64,000 bases of DNA from Pontibacillus salicampi (GCF_042434395.1 NZ_JBHLTP010000003.1:868001-932000); one strand, 5' to 3'. Counted from the stretch's first letter, positions 42,993 through 52,450 are shown. A program made the numbers and translations. The notes: generated from the letters alone by a model not told the origin.

Positions 42993-43479
42993 TAAAATAA
43001 CGTATGCACTTTGGGGATTGGGTATAATTGCTTTTATTGCAGTTCTTTTCTTTTCAGGTATGTATATTCAAATCATGGGCGAAAAAACAGATACTTATAA
43101 TCAGTCTGAACAACAGGCTTTGAATCAGACTGAACTTAGTAGTGTACATCATGTTTCCCGTTATCACGGACCAATTCGATATGATATAGTAGCAGGTGTG
43201 ACCAAAGAGGGTAAGAAAGGCTATGCGTTTATACCAAAAGATACAGAGCAAGCGAACATTTCTTATGTAGCGTTAAGTGACGTTCTGACAGAGGATTCCA
43301 TGAAGCAGCAATGGCAATCTACGTGTAATGCATGTGAGCTGATAGATATTATTCCCGCTCATGATGGCAGCATACCTCTATGGGAAGTAACATTTACAGA
43401 TAGCAATGAACGGTATGCAATTCAAACATTTAATATGAAAAGTGGCTCTAAGGTGGACACATTTTACTTTAGGCGGTAA
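42946..43479 (+). CDS. ypmB: YpmB/TseB-like membrane-anchored protein
   Basis: A 177-residue protein with one N-terminal membrane helix (about 20-45) and an extracytoplasmic domain of the DUF5590/PepSY-like type ending W-E-V-T-F-x-D near 150. B. subtilis YpmB (TseB) interacts with the elongation peptidoglycan machinery (PBP2A); that role is assumed by homology. Three ATGs (42946, 42952, 42955) are possible starts; all lie within ypmA. Followed by aspB after 23 bases. Confidence 0.8.
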   Translation: MRMMKTQRYSPSTERSKITYALWGLGIIAFIAVLFFSGMYIQIMGEKTDTYNQSEQQALNQTELSSVHHVSRYHGPIRYDIVAGVTKEGKKGYAFIPKDTEQANISYVALSDVLTEDSMKQQWQSTCNACELIDIIPAHDGSIPLWEVTFTDSNERYAIQTFNMKSGSKVDTFYFRR

Positions 43480-43502
43480 TACATTTTGGGAGGATTTAAA
43501 CG

Positions 43503-44687
43503 ATGGAGCTAGCAAAACGAGTACAAACACTTACCCCTTCAAGCACATTAGCTATTACAGCCATGGCCAATGCTTTAAAGGCAGAAGGACATGATGTAAT
43601 CGGCCTGGGTGCTGGCGAACCTGATTTTAATACACCAGCACACATTCTAGAGGCTGCAAAAGAAGCAATGGATAAAGGCTACACCAAATATACTCCGTCT
43701 GGGGGCGTTCCAGCTCTTAAAGAGGCGATAGTACATAAATATAAACAGGATAACGATCTAACATACGAAACGAACCAGGTTATCGTTACCACTGGGGCGA
43801 AGCATGCATTATATACCTTATTCCAAACACTTCTAGACCCTGGTGAAGAAGTGATTGTACCTGCTCCGTATTGGGTTAGTTATCCTGAACAAATTAAGCT
43901 TGCAGAGGGAACACCAGTATTCATTACAACGAATGAAGAAACGAATTTCAAACTAACTCCCGATCAGCTGGAAGCAAGTATTACAGACCGGACGAAGGCG
44001 ATCATTATTAATTCTCCATCTAATCCTACTGGCATGCTGTATTCTAAGGAGGAATTAGCTGCCATTGGAGCGGTTTGCTTACGTCATAATGTAATGATTG
44101 TCTCTGATGAGATATATGAACAGCTCATTTATGGTGACGAGCAGCACACATCTATTGCTCAAATTTCTAATGAGTTAAAAAATATTACAATTGTTATTAA
44201 CGGGGTATCGAAATCCCATGCTATGACCGGCTGGAGAATCGGTTATGCGCTCGGGAATGAGAAAGTTATCAAAGCGATGACAAACCTTGCTTCTCATTCT
44301 ACATCGAATCCTACAACCATATCACAATATGCAGCATTAGCAGCTTATACGTCCTCTCAAGAAAAAGTAGAAGAGATGAAGGAAGCATTTGCAGAACGTC
44401 TGGAAAGATTATACGAATGGATTACTGCTATTCCAGGTGTGTATTGTGAAAAGCCGAAAGGTGCGTTTTATCTGTTTCCTAACGTACGGGAAGCGGTTCA
44501 GGCTAATGGCTTTGATTCTGTTGATGATTGGGTGAAAGCAATATTGGAAGAGGAAAAAGTGGCCTTAGTACCAGGTTCTGGTTTTGGTTCGCCTGATAAT
44601 GTCCGTCTGTCCTATGCCACCTCTTTAGATCAATTAGAAGAAGCCGCAACAAGAATAAACAGATTTGTACAGAAGCATCAATCGTAA
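43503..44687 (+). CDS. aspB: aspartate aminotransferase
   Basis: A PLP-dependent class I aminotransferase converting oxaloacetate and glutamate to aspartate. It shows G-A-G-E-P-D-F-N-T-P near 36, N-S-P-S-N-P-T-G near 171 and the PLP lysine in G-V-S-K-S-H-A-M-T-G-W-R near 237. Length 394 residues. ATG follows GGGAGGA. It precedes asnS by 24 bases, a pairing (aspartate then its use in asparaginyl-tRNA) conserved in Bacillus. Confidence 0.96.
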   Translation: MELAKRVQTLTPSSTLAITAMANALKAEGHDVIGLGAGEPDFNTPAHILEAAKEAMDKGYTKYTPSGGVPALKEAIVHKYKQDNDLTYETNQVIVTTGAKHALYTLFQTLLDPGEEVIVPAPYWVSYPEQIKLAEGTPVFITTNEETNFKLTPDQLEASITDRTKAIIINSPSNPTGMLYSKEELAAIGAVCLRHNVMIVSDEIYEQLIYGDEQHTSIAQISNELKNITIVINGVSKSHAMTGWRIGYALGNEKVIKAMTNLASHSTSNPTTISQYAALAAYTSSQEKVEEMKEAFAERLERLYEWITAIPGVYCEKPKGAFYLFPNVREAVQANGFDSVDDWVKAILEEEKVALVPGSGFGSPDNVRLSYATSLDQLEEAATRINRFVQKHQS

Positions 44688-44711
44688 CATCGAAGTTGGA
44701 GGGAATTTTTT

Positions 44712-46004
44712 ATGAAAACAACAATATCACAAGTACACAAGCACCTTGAGGAGGAAGTAACTATTGGAGCATGGCTGGCTAATAAACGCTCCAGTGGAAA
44801 AATTGCTTTCCTACAGCTAAGAGATGGTACAGGATTTATCCAGGGAGTTGTCGTTAAGTCCGATGTGGATGAAGAGACATTTAACCTGGCTAAAAATATT
44901 ACGCAAGAGTCCTCTTTATATGTGTCAGGCAAAATCGTGGAGGATTCCAGATCACCTCTAGGATATGAGTTGCAGGTTTCTTCGCTAGAGGTCATTCAAC
45001 AAGCTGAAGATTATCCCATTACTCCTAAGGAGCATGGTACCGAATTCCTGATGGATCACCGTCATTTATGGCTTCGTTCTAAGAAGCAGCATGCTATTAT
45101 GAAGGTTCGTAATGAAATAATTCGATCCACTTACGAATTCTTTAACACAAATGGCTATACAAAAATAGATCCCCCTATTTTAACGGGATCTTCTGCAGAA
45201 GGATCGACAGAGCTTTTCCATACAAAATATTTTGAAGAGGATGCTTACCTTTCCCAAAGCGGCCAGCTGTACATGGAAGCAGCTGCGATGGCATTTGGTA
45301 AAGTATTTTCCTTTGGTCCTACCTTCCGTGCAGAAAAGTCCAAAACACGCCGTCATTTAATCGAATTTTGGATGATTGAGCCGGAAATGGCATTTATGGA
45401 CCATGAAGATAGCTTAGAGGTACAGGAGCAGTATGTATCTCATGTTGTTCAGTCTGTTCTTAAGAATTGTGCTATTGAACTGCAAACACTCGAGCGTGAT
45501 GTAAGTAAATTGGAGAATATAACTGCACCATTCCCGCGTATTACGTATGATGATGCTGTTACTTTGTTAAAGGAAAAAGGTTTTGATGATATCGAGTGGG
45601 GGGAGGACTTCGGAGCTCCTCACGAAACTGCTATCGCGGAAAGCTATGATAAACCTGTGTTCATTACTCACTATCCACTGGATATTAAGGCGTTTTACAT
45701 GAAGCCTGATCCGAACAATCCTGATGTTGCTTTATGTGCTGATTTAATTGCACCGGAAGGCTATGGAGAAATTATCGGTGGTTCGGAGCGTATTAATGAT
45801 CTTGACCTAATGAAACAACGGTACGAAGAGCATGATTTAACAGACGATGCCTATAAATGGTACTTAGAGCTGCGTCAATATGGTACTGTTCCTCACTCTG
45901 GATTTGGTTTAGGCTTAGAAAGAACGGTGGCATGGATAGCTGGAGTAGAGCATGTCCGTGAGACCATCCCATTCCCTCGTTTATTAAACCGTCTGTACCC
46001 TTAA
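44712..46004 (+). CDS. asnS: asparaginyl-tRNA synthetase
   Basis: A class II synthetase of 430 residues with an N-terminal OB-fold anticodon domain (about 15-100), motif 2 F-R-A-E-K-S-K-T-R-R-H near 205 and motif 3 G-F-G-L-G-L-E-R near 402. ATG follows TTGGAGGG. The 24-base gap before it leaves no room for a T-box, so it is not controlled by one at this site. Terminated at 46013. Confidence 0.97.
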   Translation: MKTTISQVHKHLEEEVTIGAWLANKRSSGKIAFLQLRDGTGFIQGVVVKSDVDEETFNLAKNITQESSLYVSGKIVEDSRSPLGYELQVSSLEVIQQAEDYPITPKEHGTEFLMDHRHLWLRSKKQHAIMKVRNEIIRSTYEFFNTNGYTKIDPPILTGSSAEGSTELFHTKYFEEDAYLSQSGQLYMEAAAMAFGKVFSFGPTFRAEKSKTRRHLIEFWMIEPEMAFMDHEDSLEVQEQYVSHVVQSVLKNCAIELQTLERDVSKLENITAPFPRITYDDAVTLLKEKGFDDIEWGEDFGAPHETAIAESYDKPVFITHYPLDIKAFYMKPDPNNPDVALCADLIAPEGYGEIIGGSERINDLDLMKQRYEEHDLTDDAYKWYLELRQYGTVPHSGFGLGLERTVAWIAGVEHVRETIPFPRLLNRLYP

Positions 46005-46012
46005 TAAACTAG

Positions 46013-46040
46013 AAAAGCTCCCAAAAATTGGGGGCTTTTT
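46013..46040 (+). terminator. Rho-independent terminator after asnS
   Basis: AAAAGCTCCCAA (46013-46024) pairs with TTGGGGGCTTTT (46028-46039) around a three-base loop, with one G-T pair. Confidence 0.88.
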
Positions 46041-46132
46041 CATTCTATTTTATCGTTTTGGGTATGGTATCTCATGTTATAATCATGGGATGAATGCTCG
46101 TGTTAAGACAGTAAAGGTTGGTGTATTACTCC

Positions 46133-46831
46133 ATGAATAAAATTAGTCAATTAATGAAGGATCAGATGACGTTCCCTAAATCACTATTGTTACGTTATCA
46201 GTCTTTATCGTTAACGGAAGTTGATGTGATGGTCATTCTCCATCTTCACCGTTTTCAAACGGAAGGAAATGATTTCCCAACGCCAGGAGAATTAACCCAT
46301 TACTTATCCATCTCAGAACAACAGTGCTCTCAAGTGCTAAGAAAGCTTATCCAGAAAGGATATCTTTCTATTGAACAAGAGACATCTGATCAAAATGTAA
46401 TCAACGAATTATATACCCTTGAAGGTTTATGGGAAGCTCTCATGTCTGAGGATACGGAATATGCCTCCTCCAAGGAAGAGAAAGAGGAGCAGCCGAATAT
46501 GTTTGTCCTTTTTGAACAGGAGTTTGGAAGGCCATTATCTCCTTTTGAAATTGAAACCATTAATCTTTGGATCGATGAAGATCACCAAGAACCAGCTCTA
46601 ATCAAGGCAGCTTTACGAGAAGCGGTCTTAATGGGGAAGATGAATTTCAAGTATATCGACCGAATCTTAAGAGAGTGGAAAAAGAAGGGCATACAAACAG
46701 TCCAGCAGGCAAGAGAGATCAGTAAATCCTTTCGAAGCAAGCAAGGAAACGGTACAAACACATCGACAGATCAAACGCATCATGCTAGTCAGTCGTCTAT
46801 TTATTATAATTGGTTGGATGAAGAAGAGTAA
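46133..46831 (+). CDS. dnaD: replication initiation protein DnaD
   Basis: A 232-residue DNA-remodelling protein that helps load the replicative helicase. The N-terminal winged-helix domain (about 1-105) contains F-P-T-P-G-E-L-T-H-Y-L; the C-terminal DnaB_2-type domain has P-L-S-P-F-E-I-E-T-I-N-L-W near 143 and Y-I-D-R-I-L-R-E-W near 183. It ends Y-Y-N-W-L-D-E-E-E. ATG 46133 is chosen; TTG 46118 and GTG 46121 are in frame but overlap the AAAGG site. It is followed closely by nth. Confidence 0.93.
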   Translation: MNKISQLMKDQMTFPKSLLLRYQSLSLTEVDVMVILHLHRFQTEGNDFPTPGELTHYLSISEQQCSQVLRKLIQKGYLSIEQETSDQNVINELYTLEGLWEALMSEDTEYASSKEEKEEQPNMFVLFEQEFGRPLSPFEIETINLWIDEDHQEPALIKAALREAVLMGKMNFKYIDRILREWKKKGIQTVQQAREISKSFRSKQGNGTNTSTDQTHHASQSSIYYNWLDEEE

Positions 46832-46844
46832 GGGAGAGAATGGG

Positions 46845-47504
46845 ATGTTAAATAGCACGCAAATGCGGGAGGTATTAAATACATTTCAGGAGATGTTTCC
46901 TGATGCGGATTGTGAGCTAGAGCATAAAAATGCATTTGAATTACTCGTGGCTGTAGTATTATCTGCTCAATGTACGGATGTCTTAGTGAACAAAGTAACG
47001 AGACAATTGTTTCAAAAATATAAAACACCTGAGGATTATGTTAATGTTCCTATTGAAGAATTACAGCAGGACATCAAGTCCATTGGCTTATATCGTAACA
47101 AATCTAAAAATATCCGTAAGCTAAGTCAAATGCTAATAGATGAATATGACGGAGTTGTTCCATCCACAAAAGAGGAACTTCAAAAATTAGCTGGGGTGGG
47201 GCGAAAAACCGCCAATGTCGTCAGTGCAGTAGCATTTGGTGAGCCTGCCATAGCGGTAGATACCCATGTTGAGAGAGTCTCGAAAAGGCTTGGTATTTGC
47301 CGATGGAAGGATTCCGTCTTAGAAGTGGAAAAAACACTCATGAAAAGAGTACCAAGAGAAGAGTGGAGCGCAACTCACCATAGAATGATTTTCTTTGGAA
47401 GGTATCATTGTAAGGCCCAGATTCCAAATTGTGAGGAATGTCCCTTGCTTTATTTATGTCGAGAAGGGCAAAAACGGATGAAGAGAAAGACAGCCCATGC
47501 ATGA
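46845..47504 (+). CDS. nth: endonuclease III
   Basis: A DNA glycosylase/AP-lyase removing oxidised pyrimidines. It has the helix-hairpin-helix L-A-G-V-G-R-K-T-A near 113-121 with the catalytic lysine, the catalytic Asp in A-V-D-T-H-V near 138, and the iron-sulfur cysteines in the pattern C-x6-C-x2-C-x5-C near 188-204. Length is 219 residues. ATG 46845 follows AAGGGAGAG; longer in-frame starts overlap dnaD. It overlaps ypoC by eight bases. Confidence 0.96.
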   Translation: MLNSTQMREVLNTFQEMFPDADCELEHKNAFELLVAVVLSAQCTDVLVNKVTRQLFQKYKTPEDYVNVPIEELQQDIKSIGLYRNKSKNIRKLSQMLIDEYDGVVPSTKEELQKLAGVGRKTANVVSAVAFGEPAIAVDTHVERVSKRLGICRWKDSVLEVEKTLMKRVPREEWSATHHRMIFFGRYHCKAQIPNCEECPLLYLCREGQKRMKRKTAHA

Positions 47505-47850
47505 AAAGGGAAAGGAAATCATCCAAAATTGGAAACAAGTCAAAGAAGGTCTTCACGTAAAAAGGAAGGACAAAGATAAAAGTGGCATACAGCAGGAAAT
47601 GTTACTACAAGTTGAATATGCTAAGGAAGCAATATGTTTGGTGAACGATGTAAGCTATGAACAAAAGCGTTTTTATTCTGATAAGGACAGCTTTACCTTT
47701 GTACCTTGGAATGTGCAAGATAGACTGGAATTTATAGAGCAATACCCTGCTCATTATCAAGCTTTTATTCAACTAGATCAACTATATAAGGAGCTTGAAA
47801 AAATATATGCTCGTGCAGGTATAGTAAAGCAAAAGGATCAATCCAAATGA
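47497..47850 (+). CDS. ypoC: YpoC-like protein
   Basis: A 117-residue, Lys/Glu-rich, mostly helical cytoplasmic protein with P-W-N-V-Q-D-R-L-E-F-I near 70 and P-A-H-Y-Q-A-F-I-Q-L-D-Q-L near 84. Its position between nth and ponA matches YpoC. Function unknown. The start lies within nth, so it is probably translationally coupled. Confidence 0.78.
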   Translation: MHEKGKEIIQNWKQVKEGLHVKRKDKDKSGIQQEMLLQVEYAKEAICLVNDVSYEQKRFYSDKDSFTFVPWNVQDRLEFIEQYPAHYQAFIQLDQLYKELEKIYARAGIVKQKDQSK

Positions 47851-47869
47851 ATGGATTGATCCTTTTTGA
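47832..47869. terminator. terminator between ypoC and ponA
   Basis: AAAGGATCAATCC (47832-47844) pairs with GGATTGATCCTTT (47853-47865) followed by T residues; it includes the ypoC stop. The symmetric stem may also act on ponA, whose gene ends just downstream on the other strand. Confidence 0.88.
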
Positions 47870-47887
47870 TCGTTCAGTTATGGAGAA

Positions 47888-50575
47888 TCAGGCAGCCTCA
47901 TCCTCTTGTTCATTCTCGGATTCATTATCGCTGCCATTTCCTCCTTGGTTGTTGCCATTGTCGGAAGGAGGCTGTTGATTAGAGTCACCATCAGAGTTTG
48001 AGTCACCAGATTCTTGATCGGAATCTCCATTCCCTTGGTTTTGACCTCCATCATTCCCATTGCCGGATTGCCCATTATCGTTTGAGCCGTTACCGTTGTT
48101 TTCCTCGCCGTTATCTCCATCACTCTCATCCTCTGATGGATTATCTTCTTGATCACCATCCTCTTGATTTTCTTCGTCATTTCCTTCTTCGTCTTCTCCC
48201 ACACCATCCAGAATATCATCCGGGTTTTCTTCTTCTGGAATATTTACTTGCACACTTGCAGGATCGGACCTGTTTTCACTACTGTTCTCACTGATAGCAA
48301 TAACGTCAAAGGTATAGGTATTTCCTGGTTTTAAATCAGTAATCTGTACCTTTTTGTCTTTCGTATTAGGAAGCAGTGTCTGCTTTTCCTGTCCTTGGAT
48401 ACCACCATTTACAGTAAAGACAACCTTCTCGCCTTCTTTATAATCCCAGCTAAGCGTTAATGCACCTTTCTCCTCATCATATTCACTAGAAAGGTTCTGA
48501 ACTGGATCCAGTTTATCGAATGCCTGTGACGTTTTAGAAGGTTCTGTGCCCTTTACAAACAGTTCCGTTATGATTTTGGATGATGGTGTATATTCGCTTG
48601 GCAGCTTAGCAGGAGTTGTTCCTTCTTCAATGGAAACTTCCACTACGGACGAAGGCTTTTGGAAATCTGCTGTATTCTTCCCTTGGGAGATATGTCCCAT
48701 CACCTGACTGAATATTACTTGTGGTATTTGCTTCGCTTGTTGCGTTGTAATATCTGCACCTTCTACACCAGAATAGCCAGACCATACGGAAATCGTATAG
48801 TTTGTTGTATATCCAGTAAACCAGGAATCTGTAGTTCGACCGTCATCCTTATTGGTTGTACCAGTTTTACCAGCTAGAGGAAGGCCAGACACATTAGCTG
48901 CTCGTCCTGTACCTATGTTAGAGCTTACAACACCCTTCAGCATATCAGTTATCATATAAGCTGTGTATTCGTTCATTGCAGCATTGGATTTTGCTTTAAA
49001 TTCCACTGGAGCTTTATCCCCTTGGAACTCCACTTTACGCACTGCATATGGTTCATTGAATACACCACCGTTACCGAATGCACTATAAGCACCTGCAAGC
49101 TCTAGGGGCGTAACATATTCTCCGCCGCCGATGGCATTGGATTCAACCATTGTCTTCTGTTCAAAGTCAATACCTAAACCTTCTGCAAAGGACTGTGCGT
49201 TTCCAATGCCTACTTCATTTATTGTTTTTACTGCAGGTACGTTTCTAGATCGCACGAGAGCTTCTCTTATCGACATTTGCCCTAAATAATTGTTATCAAA
49301 GTTAGTTACCTCTTGGTTATTTGGATCTGTTTGATAGTTATATGGTTCATCATCCAATTGATGATAGGTGGACCACTGCATGTTCTCAATCGCTGGGCCA
49401 TATGCTGTAACTGGTTTAAATGTAGACCCTGGCTGAAATCCATCTCCTTGAATAGCATAGTTAAAGGAGTCGCTAATGTTCTCCTTGTTACGACCGCCGC
49501 CGATAGCGCGAATAGCACCTGATTGAGTATCAAGGACGGTCAAGCCTGTCTGGAATTGATCGTCAGGGAAGTTAATGGAACTTTCAGATCCAAGCAGTGA
49601 TTCTACTTTTTGTTGAGCATTTGGATCGAGCGTCGTATAGACTTTGAGTCCATCTTTATAGATATCTGCGCCATCCATCTTTTCCTGAACCTCATCTATA
49701 ACCTGTTCCAAGAAGGCATCGTATGGTATGTCAGAGTCACGATCAGCTTTTTCAAGCATGGATTCAACCGAAACTTGTCTAGCTTCTTTTGCTTCCTCTT
49801 CACTGATTTTTTCATGCTGTACCATGAGGTCGAGCACTGTATTTTTTCGTTCCTGTGCTAAATCAGGGTGCTCAAAAGGGTCATAGCCAGATGGGCGCTG
49901 TGGTAAACCAGCTAATAGGGCAGCCTCAGCTAGTGTTAAATCCTTAAGATCTTTATTGAAATACACTTCTGCTGCTTTTGCAACACCATAGGCGCCATTC
50001 CCATAGTAAATCTTGTTTAAATACATAGTTAAGATTTGATCTTTCGAATATTGCTGTTCTAGACGCAAGGCAAGCCATTGCTCTTGTACTTTACGTTCTA
50101 AGGATTTTTCAGGACTTAAAAACGCGTTCTTCACTACCTGCTGGGTAATGGTACTAGCACCTTGAGCTCCAAAACCTTGCGTAACATTAGCCCATAATGC
50201 AGCCATTATTCGCTGGAAATCAATGCCCATGTGATCACGAAATCTTGCGTCCTCTGTAGCGATGACAGCATCCTCTAGCAGAGCAGGAACATCCTCATAA
50301 GCAATTTTCGTTCGCTTTTCGGAGCCTAAGTCCGCAAACAAATTGTCATCCATGTCATATATTTTTGCAGATAAGGGATCAGATAATTTCGCTTCCTTTA
50401 ATGCCGGTGCTCCAGATACGTAATAGGCGAATACGCCACCTGCTCCAATAGCACCAATAATACCAATAATAAAAATCGTCATTAGAATCCGTCTCATAAC
50501 GGACGTGTTTTTTTGTTTTTTTGAGCTTTTCTGCTGTTTTCTTCTAGCAGCACGAGATTGGCTTTCATCTGCCAT
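47888..50575 (-). CDS. ponA: penicillin-binding protein 1A (class A) with long acidic tail
   Basis: An 895-residue bifunctional peptidoglycan synthase. After a basic cytoplasmic segment and one membrane helix (about 28-52), the glycosyltransferase domain has E-D-A-R-F-R-D-H-M-G-I-D near 107 and Q-G-A-S-T-I-T-Q-Q near 138; the transpeptidase has S-T-F-K near 395, S-R-N and K-T-G-T-T near 580. A fibronectin type III-like domain (about 700-780) precedes a C-terminal tail of roughly 110 residues made mostly of Asp, Glu, Gly, Asn and Ser. The tail is far more acidic than in B. subtilis. ATG follows GGAGGACGATG; recU lies just upstream. Confidence 0.95.
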   Translation of the reverse strand: MADESQSRAARRKQQKSSKKQKNTSVMRRILMTIFIIGIIGAIGAGGVFAYYVSGAPALKEAKLSDPLSAKIYDMDDNLFADLGSEKRTKIAYEDVPALLEDAVIATEDARFRDHMGIDFQRIMAALWANVTQGFGAQGASTITQQVVKNAFLSPEKSLERKVQEQWLALRLEQQYSKDQILTMYLNKIYYGNGAYGVAKAAEVYFNKDLKDLTLAEAALLAGLPQRPSGYDPFEHPDLAQERKNTVLDLMVQHEKISEEEAKEARQVSVESMLEKADRDSDIPYDAFLEQVIDEVQEKMDGADIYKDGLKVYTTLDPNAQQKVESLLGSESSINFPDDQFQTGLTVLDTQSGAIRAIGGGRNKENISDSFNYAIQGDGFQPGSTFKPVTAYGPAIENMQWSTYHQLDDEPYNYQTDPNNQEVTNFDNNYLGQMSIREALVRSRNVPAVKTINEVGIGNAQSFAEGLGIDFEQKTMVESNAIGGGEYVTPLELAGAYSAFGNGGVFNEPYAVRKVEFQGDKAPVEFKAKSNAAMNEYTAYMITDMLKGVVSSNIGTGRAANVSGLPLAGKTGTTNKDDGRTTDSWFTGYTTNYTISVWSGYSGVEGADITTQQAKQIPQVIFSQVMGHISQGKNTADFQKPSSVVEVSIEEGTTPAKLPSEYTPSSKIITELFVKGTEPSKTSQAFDKLDPVQNLSSEYDEEKGALTLSWDYKEGEKVVFTVNGGIQGQEKQTLLPNTKDKKVQITDLKPGNTYTFDVIAISENSSENRSDPASVQVNIPEEENPDDILDGVGEDEEGNDEENQEDGDQEDNPSEDESDGDNGEENNGNGSNDNGQSGNGNDGGQNQGNGDSDQESGDSNSDGDSNQQPPSDNGNNQGGNGSDNESENEQEDEAA

Positions 50576-50593
50576 GTCTCATCGTCCTCCATT

Positions 50594-51184
50594 CTAAAGG
50601 TACATTTCATCAATTACGGATAAGTAATCTACTCTTATGTGAAACTTAAAGGGGATAAAATGTCCTTCTTGTTGTATATCCTTATAGGGGATAGATTTTC
50701 TTCCGCCTTTAGTTTGACGTTCCCAGTAAGGAAAAAGTTTCTCAGCTGCGAAGAAAAAAGTTTCTTCCAACAAAGAGAAACGAATTAGTATGAAGCAAAT
50801 ACCACCATGTTCCACTATCTGCTTCATATGCTGTACTTGGTGATCATGAATATTAGATAGGGGGAAGGAGGTTTTATTCTTTGTTTCCTTCGCTTCAAAA
50901 TCAATATAGCTTCCTTTATAAATTCCATTATAGTCGGTAGTAGAAGCTTGTTTAAAGTATGCCTCCCTAATAACGGCTGCACTTCTTTTCGGGAAATCGA
51001 CATCAACAATTTGTACAGGTGTTGGCTTTTTATGAATTACTGCTTTCCCTTCTCTTAGATAAGCCTGATTGGTTTGATTTATGTCCTCCTCCAGTGTCAT
51101 TCCTCTATTGGAAAAGTCCGCTTTCTTTTGTCTGCTCCGCTGAATAGGAGCATGCGTTTTCCTTTGTCCGTTTGGATATTTCAT
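50594..51184 (-). CDS. recU: Holliday junction resolvase RecU
   Basis: A 196-residue PD-(D/E)xK nuclease that cuts four-way DNA junctions in recombination and chromosome segregation. Seen: N-R-G-M-T-L-E-E-D-I near 30, D-Y-N-G-I-Y-x-G near 85, and the catalytic core Y-I-D-F-E-A-K-E-T near 92-100. ATG 51184 follows GGGAGG; the frame is open for 11 codons upstream. It is paired with ponA, as in B. subtilis. Confidence 0.95.
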   Translation of the reverse strand: MKYPNGQRKTHAPIQRSRQKKADFSNRGMTLEEDINQTNQAYLREGKAVIHKKPTPVQIVDVDFPKRSAAVIREAYFKQASTTDYNGIYKGSYIDFEAKETKNKTSFPLSNIHDHQVQHMKQIVEHGGICFILIRFSLLEETFFFAAEKLFPYWERQTKGGRKSIPYKDIQQEGHFIPFKFHIRVDYLSVIDEMYL

Positions 51185-51306
51185 ATAGACAAGCCTCCCT
51201 ACGCATGTAAGTATCATATCAAAAATTTATTAATTATGAGAAGAAAAATAAAAAAATCCACTTATTTGTCTTATTTCAGAACATGCTACTAGGGAGGTGA
51301 ATGATA

Positions 51307-52266
51307 ATGAACCAAAATACGATGGATGCTATGCTGGAAGATATTGCTCTACAAACAAAGCATAACAACAAAGATAATATATCTCGAACGAAAGCCTATC
51401 AAACCTTTTATATGCATAATAAAGAAATTCATTGGTCCTTCCTAGCCAGTATGGTCTCTCGTAATGCAGGCTGGAATATGACAGATTTACAGACTCCGCC
51501 CCTTTGTACTCTCTTAAATGACGCTGCTAAAAAGAACATTTTTATGACATATGAGCGAGCCAACTGGTTAATTTTTTCTGATGCGTATCCTCAACTATTG
51601 CTTTATGCATTTTGTAAAGCAGAAAACCAACCGATGTTTCATTTGTTACGACATTTTTCTGTATCGAGCTTTATGATCAAGGAGTGGGAAAACTTTTGGT
51701 ATCACTCTGACTATAGAAGACTTGTTACGGCATTAATTATTAATGAACAAAATGTTATCCAAAAACCGGTCATACGTCAGTCGTTTTACTCAAAGACTGT
51801 TTTTCACAAGGCTCCTTATCTTGTTCAGGATTTTTTCAACATGAGTGCTGTATTGTTCCCTACCTTGACGGGAGAAGTCTATGGAGCTTATGTCCACGAT
51901 TTTTCGAATGTGTCCAAGCGAATTAAGCTTGGCAAGCAATTGTCGGCCTTACTGTTTCATCCTGAATATAGTGGACGATTTTTAGATTTTGCCCTTTGGA
52001 CAGAGCCAACAGGCTCCAGAAATGAATATGAGCAATATTTCACTTATGCCACTATTCGATCACCGATGCTTAGAAGGATTTATCCTGTCATACAGCACAA
52101 GGATACTATTCGTAAAGAATGGTGTATTTCAGGCCGCTCGGTAAGGAAAAAGTGGTGGAAACAGGAAGACCTCCAGAACCACAAGGATGTAAGTCATCGT
52201 TTCTATGCAAAAAGAACCGCCCTACAAGCACTCATACATGTCATGGATGCCATTCACCATCAATGA
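51307..52266 (+). CDS. yppC: YppC family protein (DUF2515)
   Basis: A 319-residue soluble, aromatic-rich protein with W-S-F-L-A-S-M-V-S-R-N-A-G-W-N-M-T-D-L near residue 42 and W-x-E-P-T-G-S-R-N-E-Y-E near 238, both characteristic of YppC. Divergent from recU, as in B. subtilis. ATG 51307 is preferred over ATG 51301, which directly abuts the ribosome-binding site AGGGAGGTGA. Function unknown. Confidence 0.85.
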   Translation: MNQNTMDAMLEDIALQTKHNNKDNISRTKAYQTFYMHNKEIHWSFLASMVSRNAGWNMTDLQTPPLCTLLNDAAKKNIFMTYERANWLIFSDAYPQLLLYAFCKAENQPMFHLLRHFSVSSFMIKEWENFWYHSDYRRLVTALIINEQNVIQKPVIRQSFYSKTVFHKAPYLVQDFFNMSAVLFPTLTGEVYGAYVHDFSNVSKRIKLGKQLSALLFHPEYSGRFLDFALWTEPTGSRNEYEQYFTYATIRSPMLRRIYPVIQHKDTIRKEWCISGRSVRKKWWKQEDLQNHKDVSHRFYAKRTALQALIHVMDAIHHQ

Positions 52267-52275
52267 AGTATAGAA

Positions 52276-52317
52276 AAACCTTAAACCCTCCTACGTATGC
52301 AGGCGGTTTAAGGTTTC
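52276..52317. terminator. bidirectional terminator
   Basis: AAACCTTAAACC (52276-52287) pairs perfectly with GGTTTAAGGTTT (52305-52316). It separates yppC from the converging small gene on the minus strand. Confidence 0.8.
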
Positions 52318-52324
52318 AAAATTG

Positions 52325-52450
52325 TTAGGTTGCAGGACGGTTTTCTCCCTCTAACTTAGGGTTTCCGTCTCCTTTAAAGCTTTCATTTCGTTGCTTTGGT
52401 TGACCATTAAGCGGCTTTTTTGCCTGAGTGTTTCTACCTTTTTTACCCAT
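52325..52450 (-). CDS. small acid-soluble spore-type protein (SspM-like)
   Basis: A 41-residue very polar, basic-to-neutral protein starting M-G-K-K-G-R and ending L-E-G-E-N-R-P-A-T. The C-terminus resembles SspM of B. subtilis (ending L-G-G-P-N-R-P-S-T), which is encoded in the same yppC-yppG region. ATG 52450 follows a perfect GAGGAGGG. It is too short for a firm assignment, but composition, position and ribosome-binding site all support a real spore gene. Confidence 0.7.
   Translation of the reverse strand: MGKKGRNTQAKKPLNGQPKQRNESFKGDGNPKLEGENRPAT

Noticed and set aside
44688..44711. Possible T-box before asnS
   Set aside because: The aspB-asnS gap is only 24 bases, too short for any T-box structure.
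47878..48334. Reading frames on the plus strand and in other frames across the end of ponA
   Set aside because: They mirror the low-complexity acidic tail of PBP1A, have biased composition and lack ribosome-binding sites.
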